A DNA stretch of 64,000 nt from Neoarius graeffei (GCF_027579695.1 NC_083589.1:31292835-31356834), one strand, 5' to 3'; counted from the first letter of the stretch, positions 32,662 through 45,265 are shown. Numbers and translations: made by a program. The notes: a model not told the origin generated them from the sequence alone.

Positions 32662-33784
32662 AAGTATTGACCAAAATTGCAGTCACTGTATCACATAATC
32701 TGACGCTAGATGTATGAACACCAAAAGGCAGAGATGCTCAAAATCATATAAACTCAAATTGATTTTAAAAGTTCTGTTTCGTTAAATGTACTACACGTTC
32801 ATCTGACCAAACTTGTAATGATGTACAGAATATGATAACCTTGCCTTTAATTAAATTCTCATCATGTTCAATTTGTTGATTAGATGGCTTGGTGATTAGG
32901 TTAGCAAGCCAGCTAGTCCATAGTGTTGTCTGATAGATCATAAATTTTCATTCCCACTCCCTCTTCCATAACTGAAAAGTAATGGGTAGCATGTATTCCC
33001 ACCTGACTGTATTTAACAAAATGCTAAGGAGCACGAACCTCCACAAGACAGGAGACCATGCAAGACTAGATATGACATGTAATTCATGAGGTGGCAAGTT
33101 CATATTGTTGTAAAAAGCCCAAGCTGAGACATTAGCTAGTTAGCAACACCACAACATCACAAAGAACATCAAATATCTGAAGAGCATTTTCATCTTTGGA
33201 ATGAGCAGCCAACAGTTCTTTGATTCTGGTGTCATTCCAATTTCCAGCCATATCAGCTGATGTTTTCTTTTTGCTTGCTGCTTTAAGTTAGTTGCCAGTT
33301 GTTTTAAATTGAGACAGCATGAGTAGTTCCATCATAATATAATTACATAATTTATCTCACTGCCAGCAATGTCAATACTGGTCACAACATGGAAATCCAA
33401 TTCCAAAAAGATTACCATACATGTTACTAGCTCACCGGGGGACAGATTAATATTTTGACTTTACTGTTTTGCTTCCAACCATACACAACTCCATTACAGT
33501 ATAATAGTGGAAAATAAATGGTTTTCACTGTGAGTGGAAATGGGGGACTGCAATCTATTACAATGTTTAATTTGCCTTCCATGTTGTCCCAATAGATTTG
33601 GCCCCATTGATTTGCTTAATGTTAACTTGTATTTTGAGATCCAAAATATGACCTAACTCTCCCAGTACTAACCAGGCCCTTAAGGCACATTTCAGGCCCA
33701 AGTCCACTCACAGATCATTAGCATGATATCTAATTGAAACTGTACCCTTCTCTTCCATCAATCTCAGTTCCACCACTTCCCATA
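32662..33784. other. mostly unassigned stretch with two repeat hints
   Basis: Segment 33083-33155 (GAGGTGGCAAGTTCAT, GACATTAGCTAGTTAG) is shared with 46562-46625, so it belongs to a dispersed repeat. On the minus strand at about 33250-33140 the reading NWNDTRIKELLAAHSKDEN resembles the Myb/MADF-type DNA-binding proteins that accompany Harbinger transposons. The rest shows nothing. Confidence 0.4.
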
Positions 33785-33931
33785 TGTCAGGAGTTTTTGT
33801 CTTCCCCACCAGATGTCGCCAGAGAGACTCTTTTGTTCCTTGAGTCTCCTTACCTATTTAATTGCCTCACCTGTGTCTAATTATCTATTTGTCATGTGCC
33901 CTGTTCCCTCATTGTGCCTATGTATTTAAAC

Positions 33932-34813
33932 CAGGCTTATAGTACTTGAGTCCAGTACTCGGACTCAAATCCAACTCATGCCCTAATTTTAAGGGCTCAT
34001 GATTTGACTTGGACTTGATCACTGATGACTTGGACTCATGCATTAATTGCATTTGGACTCGTAAATTGGAGACAAGGACTTGGATTTTTTTCTTCATTTT
34101 TTGTAACATGCCATAAAAATTTGGCATAAGATATTTATATCTACATTAATTTTTATACTAATTTTGTGCAAGAGAATGCACATTCGCCTGTTCATATGTC
34201 ATGTTCAGGAGCAAACTAACATTAATGGCGCTAAAATGCCTGGAGAGAATGCCCTTAGGATTGTCCATCTTGCTTATACAGACTTCTCATGGAGAAAATG
34301 CACTGCTATGTGTTCCATATGTAGAATAACTATTGAGCAAATGACGGGGACAACCTCGATCTTCAATCATCATTTGGCAAGACTACACCCAGAGAACTAT
34401 GTGACATGCTATGATCATCGGTCTGTTGATAGCGGGGCTTGCTGACTGATAAACTACGGTAGCTAATGTTAACCCTCTCTCATGTTATTTGCCCTGTTGA
34501 TAGCGGGGCATGCTAAGCAACAAACAAGCTTTTTATTTGTAGCCTATTAAATAAAATAGGGTAGTCAAGCAGTAACGTTAGTCCAACACAGTAGCAGAGA
34601 TGGTTTCACATAAAGGCAGCAACAGCCACTGTCAAATGTTGCGGTTAGAGTCTTGTTCTCGGACTCGACTCAGATCAATAGTGGACCCGACTCGGCTCAA
34701 TAGTGGACTTGACTCGAAATTTTCTTTAATGACTTGGACTTGACTCTGACTTGAACACTGGGGACTTGAGACTGGACTTGGACTTGAGGTTCAGTGATTT
34801 GACTACAACACTG
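33932..34813 (+). mobile_element. hAT element inside the LTR
   Basis: A perfect 8-bp duplication ATTTAAAC (33924-33931 and 34814-34821). Ends CAGGCTTATAGTACTTGAG and, inverted, CAGTGTTGTAGTCAAATCAC. Subterminal regions on both sides are packed with GACTTGGACT/GACTCGACT motifs, as expected for hAT transposase binding. The same family is at 58845-60120. Confidence 0.92.
34236..34445 (+). pseudogene. BED-type zinc finger fragment of hAT transposase
   Basis: The reading in this hAT element includes FSWRKCTAMCSICRITIEQ and then TTSIFNHHLARLHPEN. It has C-x2-C and H-x5-H spacing with preceding aromatic residues, as in the BED finger at the N-terminus of hAT transposases. The catalytic part is absent, so the element is a deletion derivative. 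Confidence 0.65.
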
Positions 34814-35268
34814 ATTTAAACCCTGTCATTAGTTTCAGTCATTGCTTAGTCTTTGTGGTTTCCTGTAGTTCTTTTTGACCATATCAAGACCCAAGCCTGT
34901 TTACACCTCTTGTGTTTTGGGCCACCTGTCTGTATTTCATGTTCTTTTGGTTAATGGTAATGTTTTCTGGATTATCCATGATTGGTTCAGTTTGCCTGTA
35001 TTGCTGGACTGCTCACTATGTATTAACCTGGACTGTTTACTCTGATTACTCTTTTGGATTACTATCTTGGGATTCTAGCATGGACTACCATGTTTTCTGT
35101 TGGAAAAATAAAATAAATACTTTTTATTCTTCACCTTGGCCTTTTCTGCAACCAAGTTTTTTCCAAGTTCCCAGTGGCTCAGTGGCTTGTGCTGGGTCCT
35201 TTTACCCAGGAAACCCGGGGTCAAGACTCAAGCAGGATTTGGTGATCTGACAGAAAGATTCAGCTAAC

Positions 35269-36360
35269 ATGAACTCAGTAGAGATGTCAGTTTCTGCTAA
35301 AGAACTTCTTGAACTTGAATGCATCTTAGGAGCCCTGGGCAACCTTGGACAGGCATGATCAATCTCTCACCAGACAAGTGGACATTGTAGCCTGTCATGG
35401 CCATGTGTTTGAAGGACTTATTCAGACAGGTCAAGCTCTTGCTGCATCACCTACTCCTACTGCTCCAGTTCCACCCTCAGCTCCATTCTTGCCTTCACCA
35501 CCTCTCAGCTCAGAGTCCTGTCTAGCCATGCCTCTAAGGTACGATGGTAACCCAGGTGGATGTCAAGGCTTTTTAACCTGGTGCAAGCTGAATGTTGAGC
35601 TCCAGTCTTCAGTATTCCCATCTAACTGATCTCAGATAGCCTGTATAATAACCCTCCTGATTGACAGCTCTGGCCTGAGCAATTGCTATCTGGGAACAGC
35701 AGGGAACAGTAGGGGCCAGTGTATTCCGATTTCAATGCCTTCGTCCAGGAGATGGGCTGTGTCTTCAAACAATCAGTCAGTGGTCAAGAAGCAGCAAAGC
35801 AGATCCTCTTGCTCCACCAGGGAGTACGCAGCTTAGCCATCTTGTTCCAGACCCTTATAGCAGAAAGCAGATGCAATGAAGAAGCCCTCATCACCACCTT
35901 CCACCATGGCCTGTCAGAAGATATCAAAGCTGAGCTGGCTTCAGGGGATGCTCCATCTGACTTAGAATCATTGTTTTTCCCAGACATCTGCCTCAACAAT
36001 CAGCTATGTGAGCATTGCAGGGACTGCCAGATTCCCTGGTCTGCCTTCTCAGTCTCCAGTCCCCACACGGCAGCCATTCCAGTCACTCCCCAAGAATCCT
36101 GAGCAGATGCAGATTGGAAGCACACATCTACCTCAGTCTGATTGAGACCACCGCAGGAGGAAGAGGGGCTGCATATACTGTGGCAAACCTGGGTATTTCC
36201 AAGATTCCTGTCCTGTGCTTTTGGGAAAAGAACAGTCCAGTCCAGCCAAGGGGGGCTGTGATGGGTGCTACATTTTCCCCTGAGTCACCGGGAACAGGGA
36301 TCTACCTTCCGTCATCAACTGGGAAGAAGAGCAGCAGTCTTTCCAGGCTTTAGTTTATTC
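35269..36360 (+). pseudogene. gypsy gag and protease-start remnant
   Basis: Starts MNSVEMSVSAKELLELE and stops after about 29 codons. It is followed by capsid-like pieces in several frames (for example 35719-36102, MGCVFKQSVSGQEAAKQILL). A zinc knuckle C-x2-C-x3-G-x-x4-C at about 36158-36200 has tyrosine in place of the zinc-binding histidine (GKPGYFQDSC). The protease loop reads YSGSASNFMD at about 36355-36385, with tyrosine for the catalytic aspartate. Confidence 0.75.
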
Positions 36361-37902
36361 TGGATCAGCCAGTAATTTCATGGATCTAAATGTAGCCCAT
36401 TGATTTAAAGTTCCCCAAGTGGTTCTTGACACCCCACTCTCTGTTACTACTCTTGCCAGACATGTTTTGGGAGATGGCAGGATTACTCAGACCACATCTC
36501 CTATTCACCTTCAGGTGGAGGGTCATCAAGAAGAAATGTCCTTTCATCTGATTAAATCCCCTGAGTTCCCCATGGTTTTAGGCTTTCCCTGGCTGAGCCA
36601 TCACAACCCACACATAGACTGGGCAACAGGGTCTGTTATTGAATGGGGCCCTACCTGCCATGCTACCTGCCTCCTCTCAAGTCTTACCCCTCTACCTTCT
36701 AAGTCTCCTGAGGCTTCCAAATTATCCCAAGTTCCAGCTGAGTATTTGGATTTGAAAGAAGTCATCAGCAAAACAAGAGCCACTACATTACCTCCACACA
36801 CAATTTATGACCGCGCTATTGACTTTCTTCCTGACACAAGCCCCCATCGTGGCCACATATTCTCACTCTCCCTTCCTGAATGCACTGCCATGGATAACTA
36901 GATAAGGGAAGCCTTTGCCTCTGGTTTCATCTGTCCTTCTACTTCTCCAGCTAGGTGCGCAAAAAAGATAGACTTCACCCATGTCTTAATTACTGGGGGC
37001 TTAACAAGATCAACATCTGCAACCGCTACCCTCTTCCTTTTATATCTGTAGCCTTCAAATTACTCCAGGATGGCACCATCTTCACAAAGTTGGATCTGTA
37101 CAACGCTTACCACCTGGTCAGGATCCATTATGGGGATGAATGGAAGACAGTTTTTAGCATCGGTCATTACAAATAGCTTGCAATGCCTTTTGGACTCATT
37201 AATGCTCCCACAGTGTTTCAGGCTCTCATTAATGATGTACTCTGGGACATGATGAACCATTTTGTTTTTGTTTAGTTGGATGACATTCTCATTTTTTCTA
37301 AGTCTTTACACGAACATTGCCATCATGTTCATCAGGTCCTCACTAGACTGCTCAAGAATCATCTCTATGTCAAGCCAGAGAAATCTAAATTTCATTCTTC
37401 AGAAGTGTCTTTCCTTGGATTCATCCTAAAAGAAGGCAAAATTGAGAAGGACCCTCAAAAGACACAGGCTGTTCAGGACTGGCCAGTCCCTCAGTCAGTA
37501 AAAGAGGTGCAATACTTTCTGGATTTTGCTGACTTTTACAGGAAGTTCATCTGAAACTTCAGCTTGGTGGCTGCCCCCATTTCTGCACTGACTAAAGGTT
37601 GCAGAGCTCATTATACTTGGACCCCAGCAGCTGAAAAGGCTTTCCAAGAGATCAAGCAACGCTTCTCATTTGCATCCATTCTGAGTTTACCAGATCCTTC
37701 ACTACCATTCATTGTTGAGGTGGATGGGAAGCTGCATCCTTGTGCTTTCTTCTCACACCAATTTACCCCCACAGAGAAGAACTACCATGTTGGTGACCAA
37801 AAGTTGTTAGCCGTTAAGTTAGCTCTGGAAGAGTGGAGGCACTGGTTGGAGGGGGGGGGGTCTTCATCCATTTTTGATATGGGAAGATCACAGTACCTCT
37901 AA
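36361..37902 (+). pseudogene. gypsy protease-reverse transcriptase-RNase H remnant
   Basis: Protease to reverse transcriptase linker (36419-36901), then [18 protein letters not shown], the first catalytic aspartate region [30 protein letters not shown] and [10 protein letters not shown]. The tyrosine before LDD is a stop codon (near 37275). The connection and RNase H parts follow ([51 protein letters not shown]). Several in-frame stops. Confidence 0.88.
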
Positions 37903-38079
37903 ACTAAGCGTTTGAACCCCTGTCAAGCCTGTTGGGCTCATTTTTTTTTTTTAAAAATCGTTTTGATTTCACCTTATCACCCAGGAACAAAAAAAAAAAG
38001 AAACCTGACTCCCTCTCTTGACTATTCCAAGTAAGCAATCAGGACAATAACCCATTACCTATCATCCCCACCTCTCAGA

Positions 38080-38590
38080 TTGTGGCCCCTACAGTATATG
38101 TTGGGGAATTGAGAGCGTGGTCAGACAAGCTCAACAAATTGAGCTGGACTCCAACATGGGACCTGCAGGACTTCTCTTTGTCCCTGGGTGAGTTAGGTCT
38201 TGGATTCTTCAATGGGGTAACTCTTTGCATCTTTCAGCACATCCTGGATCTAAGAGGATCCTAGAGTTCCTTCAGAAACACTTCTGGTGGACTGACATGG
38301 AGAAAGATGTGAAAACATTTGTTGCAGCCTGTTACAACTGGTAGTTACTTCTCCCCTTGCCCATCTCCTCAAAACCACTCTCCTCCCTGTATCAACAGAC
38401 AGCCCATCTTCACAGTTCACCATTTGCTGGACTCTTGCCGTGTCCGAGGTGCTGTCCAGTAGTTGGTGATGGATTGGGAGGGTTACACTCCTGAAGAACA
38501 TTCTTGGGTTCCAGCTTGGGACACTGTTGACAGAGACCTCTTTAAAGACTCCTGTGAACGTCAGGAAACATTCCTGGAAGGGAGTCCTGT
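38080..38590 (+). pseudogene. gypsy integrase and chromodomain remnant
   Basis: Shifted frames give an integrase zinc-finger-like piece (about 38255-38345, FWWTDMEKDV...VAACYN) and a chromodomain-like end VMDWEGYTPEEHSWVPAWD (38466-38525). The integrase catalytic core is deleted. Confidence 0.7.
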
Positions 38591-39611
38591 TAGGATTTTG
38601 TTGAATGTGCGTGACATTCAAACCCTCAGATGGCACTGTCTGGGAAACCATCATGCTAATGTGGCAAATATAGCCACATGGGCTTGGGAGTACTTCAGAA
38701 AACCACTGTCACTTAACAGTCTGCCATTGCATCCAGAAACACAACTTGAAACTGTATTACACATGGAGGAAGCCATTAATCAATTTTATGCAGAAATACT
38801 GCCAATTTCCCTGGGCCTGAACTCATATCAGGTGGACTAAAAGACAGTGGAAACGTGTGCTGTGAACAGATGAGTCCACATTTCAGCTTGTTTTCAGGAA
38901 AACTGGACTTTCGAGTTCTCTATGCCAAAAGTGAACGCAACAATCAAGTTTATCAGAGAAAGGTGCAAAAGCCAGAATCTGTGATGGTATGAGGGTGCAT
39001 CAGTGCCCATGGCATGGGTGAGATACGTGTGTGAAGGTACCATTGATATATTGGGGCATATATTGGTATTTTAGAGAGACATATTCATCAAGGCAACATC
39101 TCTTCCCAGGAAGTTCATGCTTATTTCAGCAGGACAATGCCAGGCCTCGTTCTGCAGGGTTACAACAGTGTGGATTCATAGACAGAGTGCATGTGCTTGA
39201 TTGGCCTGCTACTAGTCTAGATCTGTCTCCTACTGTGGATGTATGGACTGCTAAACAGCTGAAGTCTTGTATCAAGCAAGAATGGGCAAAAATTCCAATT
39301 GTGAAACTGCAACAATTAGTATCCTCAGTATTAGTATCCTCCCTTATGATTAAAAAGTGTAATTAAAAGAAAAGATTATTTAATACAATGATGACAATGC
39401 CTCTGTTCCAACCGTGTTTGAGTATGTTGCAGTCATCCAATTCTAACTTCATTTATATTTACAAAATACAATTAAGTTGGTCAGTAAAACTATTGAAAAT
39501 CTTTTCTTTGGACTTTTGTCAGGTAAATAAAGGTTCACGTGGATTAACAAATCACAGATTTGTTTTTATTGCATTTTGGAAAATATCCCAACTTTTCTGG
39601 AAATGAGGTTT
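38590..39611 (+). mobile_element. Tc1/mariner-like remnant
   Basis: Starts inside a transposase (RDIQTLRWHCLGNHHANVAN), continues through heavily mutated frames (FQQDNARPRSAGLQQ near 39125, second aspartate), and ends in a terminal repeat TCCCAACTTTTCTGGAAATG followed by TA near 39612. The left third is missing. Related to the 1705-3308 family. Confidence 0.75.
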
Positions 39612-39613
39612 GT

Positions 39614-40292
39614 AGCTCTTACCATGGGCTATGTATGTAAATGTTTGAAATGTTTTAAATGTTATCAGCTATGAAACCATTGCTTAATAAAAGCCTGATC
39701 ATGCCCCTGTTAAGCAGAGACTGAAATATTCAGCTGCCATTCAAACAGTTCTTTATTAAACAGGCAGACAAATCCAAATCTTGATCAAAGAATTATTGTC
39801 AAAAACAAGTCAAAGAGTCAGGTGATCAGCAAACAGGATATCAGAGACTACAGGCAAAACACATGAATCTGTAGGGCTAAAATCAACCCAAAACACGTTA
39901 CGTCCACAGTTTCTAAGTTTACTACAAATTGATGAAGTAAACAGTCAAAACCTGAATAGCAAAACATGATCAAAAGGCTTGGTAATAACTGGCAACAACT
40001 ACACAAAGTGTACAGTACATTTCGCAGTGATGTGCTGGTTCAGAAGTCCTTAAATACTTTGTAGCTGTAATAGTGAACAGGCATGATATTGAATTTGAAT
40101 GTGACTGTGTGTGAGTGATGTTGGGAATAGTCATCCATGGTGGCAATGTCTGCAGGCTGCAGTGTGTTTTGAGAGTCCAGAAGAGACTCTGATGGTGATG
40201 TGACAGACCCTTATATTAGTCAAACTATAATAAGGCATACCTGACATCACCCTCCAACCATTTATTACCCCCAAATGCCGAATATTAAACAA
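39614..40292. other. unassigned stretch, possibly LTR-derived
   Basis: No ORF or target duplication found. Phrases such as CAGTTCTTTATTAAACAGGC resemble the reverse complement of a retrotransposon LTR 3' region, but the case is weak. Confidence 0.3.
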
Positions 40293-40595
40293 AACTAGAC
40301 AGGGACACTCTAACGAGTGCAAACCCCGCCTTTTCCCTATTAAAATACATTGGGCGAAAATTTCGAAGTTCTGCCATGACCTTGACCTTTGACCTCCAAA
40401 ATTTAATGGTTTCCTTCCTGGGTGATTGGCAACACACGTACAAAATTTGGTCCAAATCGATCCATTGGTTCTTGAGATATCTTGCAGACACACAGACAGA
40501 CAGACAGACAGACAGACAGATACACACACACACACACACACAGACTGACGCAGGTGAAAATAATAACCCCTCCGACTACTGTCGGCGGGGTTAAT
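40293..40595. repeat. dispersed repeat, second copy
   Basis: Nearly identical to 9762-10056, same orientation, differing mainly in the GACA/CA tract lengths and a few bases. Confidence 0.85.
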
Positions 40596-41250
40596 AAATT
40601 AACATGAATAAATAACATGAAAATATGTATAAATAGGATAGATAGGAAGCATCCTTATGTATTGAATGAATGAATAAATAAATAAATTCTCCCCCAAAAA
40701 AGTAGGATGTTGAATATTCTCAAGCAAAAGTCTATGAGTCTTGGATAAGCTCAAAACTTATGGACAAGGTGGGTTGGTGATTTATTTACATCTGTTGCAG
40801 GCATCAATTCAGGTTGGGTATAGCTTTGCTCACCTGGCATTTCTGAATTGGATGAAATTTTTTCTGCACAAAGTGCGTCGCTTGAAAATGGTGAAAAAGG
40901 TGGAAGCTTAGGAGATGAAATTTATCAGCAAAAGAGGAAAAGATCCCTTTGTTAGAAATGTCCGTTATAATCTTGAAACTGTGGTGTTAGGCTGTGCACC
41001 ACAGTCTAACATTAGAGGGTCTGTGCAGACCAAATTGTTTTCTGAATTGGATCCATACCCATGATTATGGTTATTACGACTGGGTTTTCACTAGTGGTGT
41101 TACTGGAGAGGGCACTGTCCCAAAACCCTAAGAATCCAGAGAGCAATGTGATGTGGTGATAAGCATCATGAGCAGATTAATCGGAGTTCAGTCAAATTTT
41201 TGGAGAATTTAATTAATATATTTGTTTATTTATTTTTTTAAGGTATTATG
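40596..41250. other. unassigned AT-rich stretch
   Basis: No supported feature. Confidence 0.5.
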
Positions 41251-41254
41251 AGCA

Positions 41255-41414
41255 TGCAGTACTTTTTCCAACCCCAATTAAAAATATTGGGGTACAGTAT
41301 AAAATGTAAATAAAAACACAATTCAATGATTTGAAAATGCTTTTCAATCTATATTCAATTGAATATAATACAAAGAAAATATATTTAATTTTCAAACTGT
41401 TAAACACTCATTCT
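41255..41414. mobile_element. Tc1-type remnant, left part
   Basis: Contains AAATGTAAATAAAAACAC and ATTCAATTGAATATAATACA, typical subterminal sequence of a Tc1-type element. It continues at 44923-45045 beyond the LINE insertion. Confidence 0.6.
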
Positions 41415-41424
41415 AAATTTTATG

Positions 41425-44400
41425 AATGAATGAATGAATGAATGAATGAATGAATTTATTTTATTTCGAACATGTATAAAAATGTATGTAACTATTTGTA
41501 CATACAAAAGAAAGAAAACGAGAAAATGACAAAAAAATTAATAAATAAAATACATAAAGAGCTAATACATTACAATACACCGCACATTGTTCGAAAAAGG
41601 AGTGGGAAGAAGTACAATACTTTTTTAATTTCCCACCCCTTTTTAACTACCCCAAAATCCAAACTTCATTAATACACCTATAAAAATATATACCATATAT
41701 ACATTTCATGAATATCTATATAAATATATAATTACAAAAAAAATATATACTATATACCATATATACACTTCATAAATATATAAATATATAATTACAAAAA
41801 TAAATATCTACTGCATACCTATCCCTGTAAATATGAATATATAAACTATCCCCATAAATAAATATATACCATATATACCATATACTAAGTTAGTTCTAAT
41901 ATAACAATCAACCCTATTCTATTTATCCCTCATCATCCTCCGCTGACATACTTCCTCTTCTATATACTTGTTTAAAAATATTTTTTGTACCTTTTTTTAA
42001 ACAGATTTATATTTACACTTTGTTTTATTTCTGTCTCCAGTCTGTTCCATAAAGTCACCCCACAGCTCAATACGCACATGCTTTTCATATTTGTTCGAAA
42101 CTTTGGTTTTTTTTTTAAATTTAGGTCTCCCCTTAGATTATATCCCCCCTCTCTCTCTCACTAAACATGCCTTGTATATTTTTTGGCAATAGATTATTTC
42201 TCGCTTTATACATTATTTGTGCTGTTCTGAATTTGACCAGATCCATAAATTTCAACATGTGTGAGTTTATGAATAGTGGGTTTGTGTGATCTCTGTATCC
42301 TGTTTTGTTTATTGTCCTTATTGCTCTTTTCTGTATTGTACATATCGGCTGCAGAGTGGTTTTGTAGGTGTTTCCCCAGACTTCGACACAGTAAGTCAGA
42401 TATGGCAAAAATAACGAGTAATATAGAGTATGCAAAGATTTGCAATCAAGGATATGTTTTGTTTTCCACAGAATTGCCGAGCACTTTGCCAGTTTTGCTC
42501 GTATGTATCCTACATGAGGTTTCCAGCAGACTTTATGATCCAAAATCACACCAAGAAATTTAATTTCCTGTACCATTTCTATCTTAGTATTGTCTATTAT
42601 CAATTCTACATTACAATCTATTTTGTGTCTCCCAAACAACATGATCTTTGTTTTGCTTAGATTTAATGATAATTTATTTTTGTCAAACCATAGTTTTAGT
42701 TTATTTATTTCAGTTGTGATTGTCTCTAAAGTCTGCTGCAAATTCTCACCGGAACAAAAAATATTGGTGTCATCTGCAAACAAAACAAATTTCAGTACTT
42801 GCGAAGTTCTACATATGTCATTAATATATAATATGAATAATTTCGGACCTAATATTGACCCCTGTGGTACCCCGCATGTAATGTTCATGAAATGAGATTT
42901 ATGGTCACCTATCTGCACAAACTGTTGCCTGTTTCTTAGATAGCTCGACAGCCAGCTCCACCCAACTCCCCTAACACCACACTTTTCTAGTTTACTTAAT
43001 AATATACTATGATCAATGGTATCGAATGCTTTTTTTTAGGTCCACAAATACTCCAATTGCTATTTTTTTATTGTCTATACATTTTGTGATTTCCTCTATT
43101 AGTTCCATTAGTGCCATCGATGTTGATCTGTCCGTTCTGAATCCATATTGACTGTCTGTAAGGAGGTTGTGTTTTTCAATGAATTTGTCCAGTCTATCTG
43201 AAAAAAGTTTTTCAAGTATTTTGGAGAATTGGGGGAGTAAAGAAACAGGCCTGTAGTTTGTGAAATGGTGTCTATCTCTGGTTTTAAACAATGGTATCAC
43301 TTTTGCAATTTTCATTTTGTCTGGAAATGTACCTGATTGAAAAGATAAATTGCAGATGTGGGTGAGTGGTTTCACAATTCCCTCAATAACTGTCTTTACT
43401 GTTAACATGTCTATATCATTCCAGTCTGCAGAGGTTTTGTTTTTACATTTTCTTACAATTTGGATAATTTCTTCCTCATCAGTTGCAGTTAGAAAAATTG
43501 TACTTGGATTTCTGTCCCCCATATCTTCTATTTCCCCACATTGTGTTGTCTCAGGTTCCTTTATTTTTGCCGCTAAATCTGGTCCCACATTTACAAAGAA
43601 TCGGTTAAAACCATTCACCACATCCTCCATATTATTTATGATCTTATCATTTTCAATGTAGTACTCCGGGTAATTTGTAGTTTTGGATCCATTTCTCACA
43701 ATACCATTTAGTACAGTCCATATACCTTTAATATTGTTTTTATTTTTCTCCACTAATTTATTATAATAGTCTTTCTTACATATCCTCATAATATTAGTTA
43801 ATTTATTTTTATATTTTTTATATTTTTCCTCTGCCTCTATAGTTTGATGCTTTAAGAATTGTCTGTATAATATATTTTTCTTTTTGCAGGCATTTTGTAG
43901 CCCCTTGGTGACCCACAGACTATTTGTATATTTATGTATATTACTGTATTTCTTTATAGGAGAATTTTTATTATATAGTTCATTGAATATTATTAAAAAT
44001 TCCTCATATGCTTTATCAACATCTTTTTCTTTATAAACTACATTCCAGTCCTGTATCATTAAGTCATTTTTTAGTGCAATCATGGTTTCTTCAGTTTTCA
44101 CTCTTATATATTTATAATTTTTAGTATCCTTTTTCTTGCTATAATTACAATAATGTACATTAAAAATAGGTAGGTGGTCACTGATGTCTGTTAATAGTAG
44201 TCCACTCTCTATATTATTTTCCAGGATATTAGTAAATATATTATCTATTAAAGTGGTGCTGTGAGAAGTGATCCTGCTTGGTCTGGTAATAGTTGGATAC
44301 AGTCCCATACTGAACACTGAGTTAATGCACTCTTCTGTCATTTTATGTTTCTTATGATTTAAGAGGTCAATGTTAAAATCACCACAGATGTACATGACCT

Positions 44401-44912
44401 TCTGTATTGATTTTATAAACATACTTTCCATCCAATCTATAAAAACTTCTATGCTTGAGCCAGGAGATCTGTATATACAGCTCACCGTTATATTTTTCAT
44501 TTTTTCACAACATATTTCTACTGTAATACACTCCATCCAATCATCAACAGCTACCGTCATTTTATTATTAATTTTATATTCCAAACTATTATCAACATAT
44601 ATTGCCACTCCCCCTCCTCTTTTGTTCTTTCTGTTTATATAATTAAATTCATACCTGTTCAGCTCAAAATCTACTCCCATCTCATCATTGATCCAAGTTT
44701 CTGATATGGCTATTATATTGAATGGAGTATTGAACTGACTGAGATATTCCTTCATTTTATGGAAATTGGCATACAGACTTCTGGTATTGAAATGAATAAA
44801 TGATATCTTATTTCCTCTGATTGTTGCATTGTATTGATTTTCAGTGTAATACCGGCAGCTGATATTGATGTTGCTGAAAAGATTATTTTCCGGATCAATA
44901 TTTTTCCAGATC
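41425..44912 (-). mobile_element. non-LTR retrotransposon, 3.5 kb, with (ATTC)n tail
   Basis: A 10-bp duplication AAATTTTATG (41415-41424 and 44913-44922) brackets a minus-strand LINE ending in eight (ATTC)-type units at 41425-41455. The 3' UTR (41456-42132) has an AT-rich tandem segment. The 5' end falls inside the ORF or just before it, so it may be slightly 5' truncated. Confidence 0.92.
41680..41895. repeat. AT-rich tandem repeat in the LINE 3' UTR
   Basis: Imperfect repeats of about 75-85 bp with ATATACCATATATACA and TAAATATATAATTACAAAAA appearing two to three times. Confidence 0.7.
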
Positions 44913-44914
44913 AA
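42133..44914 (-). pseudogene. LINE endonuclease/reverse transcriptase ORF, one frameshift
   Basis: Two ORFs (44914-43013 and 42918-42133) are a single 927-codon frame broken by one base. Order: apurinic endonuclease (FIHFNTRSLYANFHKM, AISETW, CGDFNIDLL, TDISDHLP), a linker, then reverse transcriptase (KVIPLFK, NYRPVSLLPQFSKILEKLF, GFRTDRST, GVFVDLKK, CGVPQGSILGPKLF, FVLFADDTNIF, KFLGVILD) and a C-terminal region. The frameshift lies in an eight-A run (43030-43037) right after VDLKK; seven would restore VDLKKAFDTID. FADD replaces the more usual YADD. The start codon is not visible at 44914. Confidence 0.9.
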
Positions 44915-44922
44915 ATTTTATG

Positions 44923-45045
44923 TCTGCAACACATTCCAAAGCTGTTGGGACCAGGGCAACAACAACAACAACAAAATGTAAAAGTAGTGGAATGTTCAAA
45001 AAACCCCACCTGTTTGGAACATTTTCCAGGTAAATAGGTTAATCA
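44923..45045. mobile_element. Tc1-type remnant, right part
   Basis: Continues the 41255-41414 fragment: CTGCAACACATTCCAAAG, then (CAA) units and TGTTTGGAACATTTTCCAGG. No transposase survives. Confidence 0.55.
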
Positions 45046-45048
45046 GTG

Positions 45049-45265
45049 TGGCAAAGGCGGCATGGTCGCATGTCAAGTGTGGATAGAGAGAAGGCAGGTA
45101 GAACCAGAAGGTAACACATGATGAGTCTCACCTTTGTTGGATTACCAGCAATATACTTGCACCAAGTATGTGTATGTGTGTGTGTGAGAGTGCATAGAGT
45201 AAAATAAAATAGCAAAATAAAGTGAAATAAAATCCACCTTGGGTCACCTTGTCACAAGCTTGGCT
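45049..45265 (+). mobile_element. LTR-like fragment (uncertain)
   Basis: Begins TGTGGCAAAGGCGGCATGG, similar to the TGTGGCAGCGGGGGCGTGG start of the LTRs at 51325 and 51969, and has AATAAAATCCACC near its end. No CA end or duplication was established. Confidence 0.3.

Larger units (their letters stand above)
33785..35252 (+). repeat. 5' LTR of the gypsy element (with hAT inside)
   Basis: Begins TGTCAGGAG and ends GATCTGACA; gag starts 17 bp later (ATG at 35269). Without the hAT and its duplication it is about 578 bp. An AATAAA-type signal (AAAATAAAATAAATAC) is at about 35103-35118. Confidence 0.65.
33785..38590 (+). mobile_element. Ty3/gypsy LTR retrotransposon, decayed, 3' truncated
   Basis: A 5' LTR (33785-35252 including a nested hAT) is followed by gag-like and pol-like remnants in order: zinc knuckle, protease, reverse transcriptase, RNase H, integrase C-terminus and chromodomain. 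Many stops and shifts, and a deletion between RNase H and integrase. No 3' LTR is seen; the end runs into Tc1 debris at about 38590. The chromodomain places it in the chromovirus-type branch of Ty3/gypsy. Confidence 0.85.
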
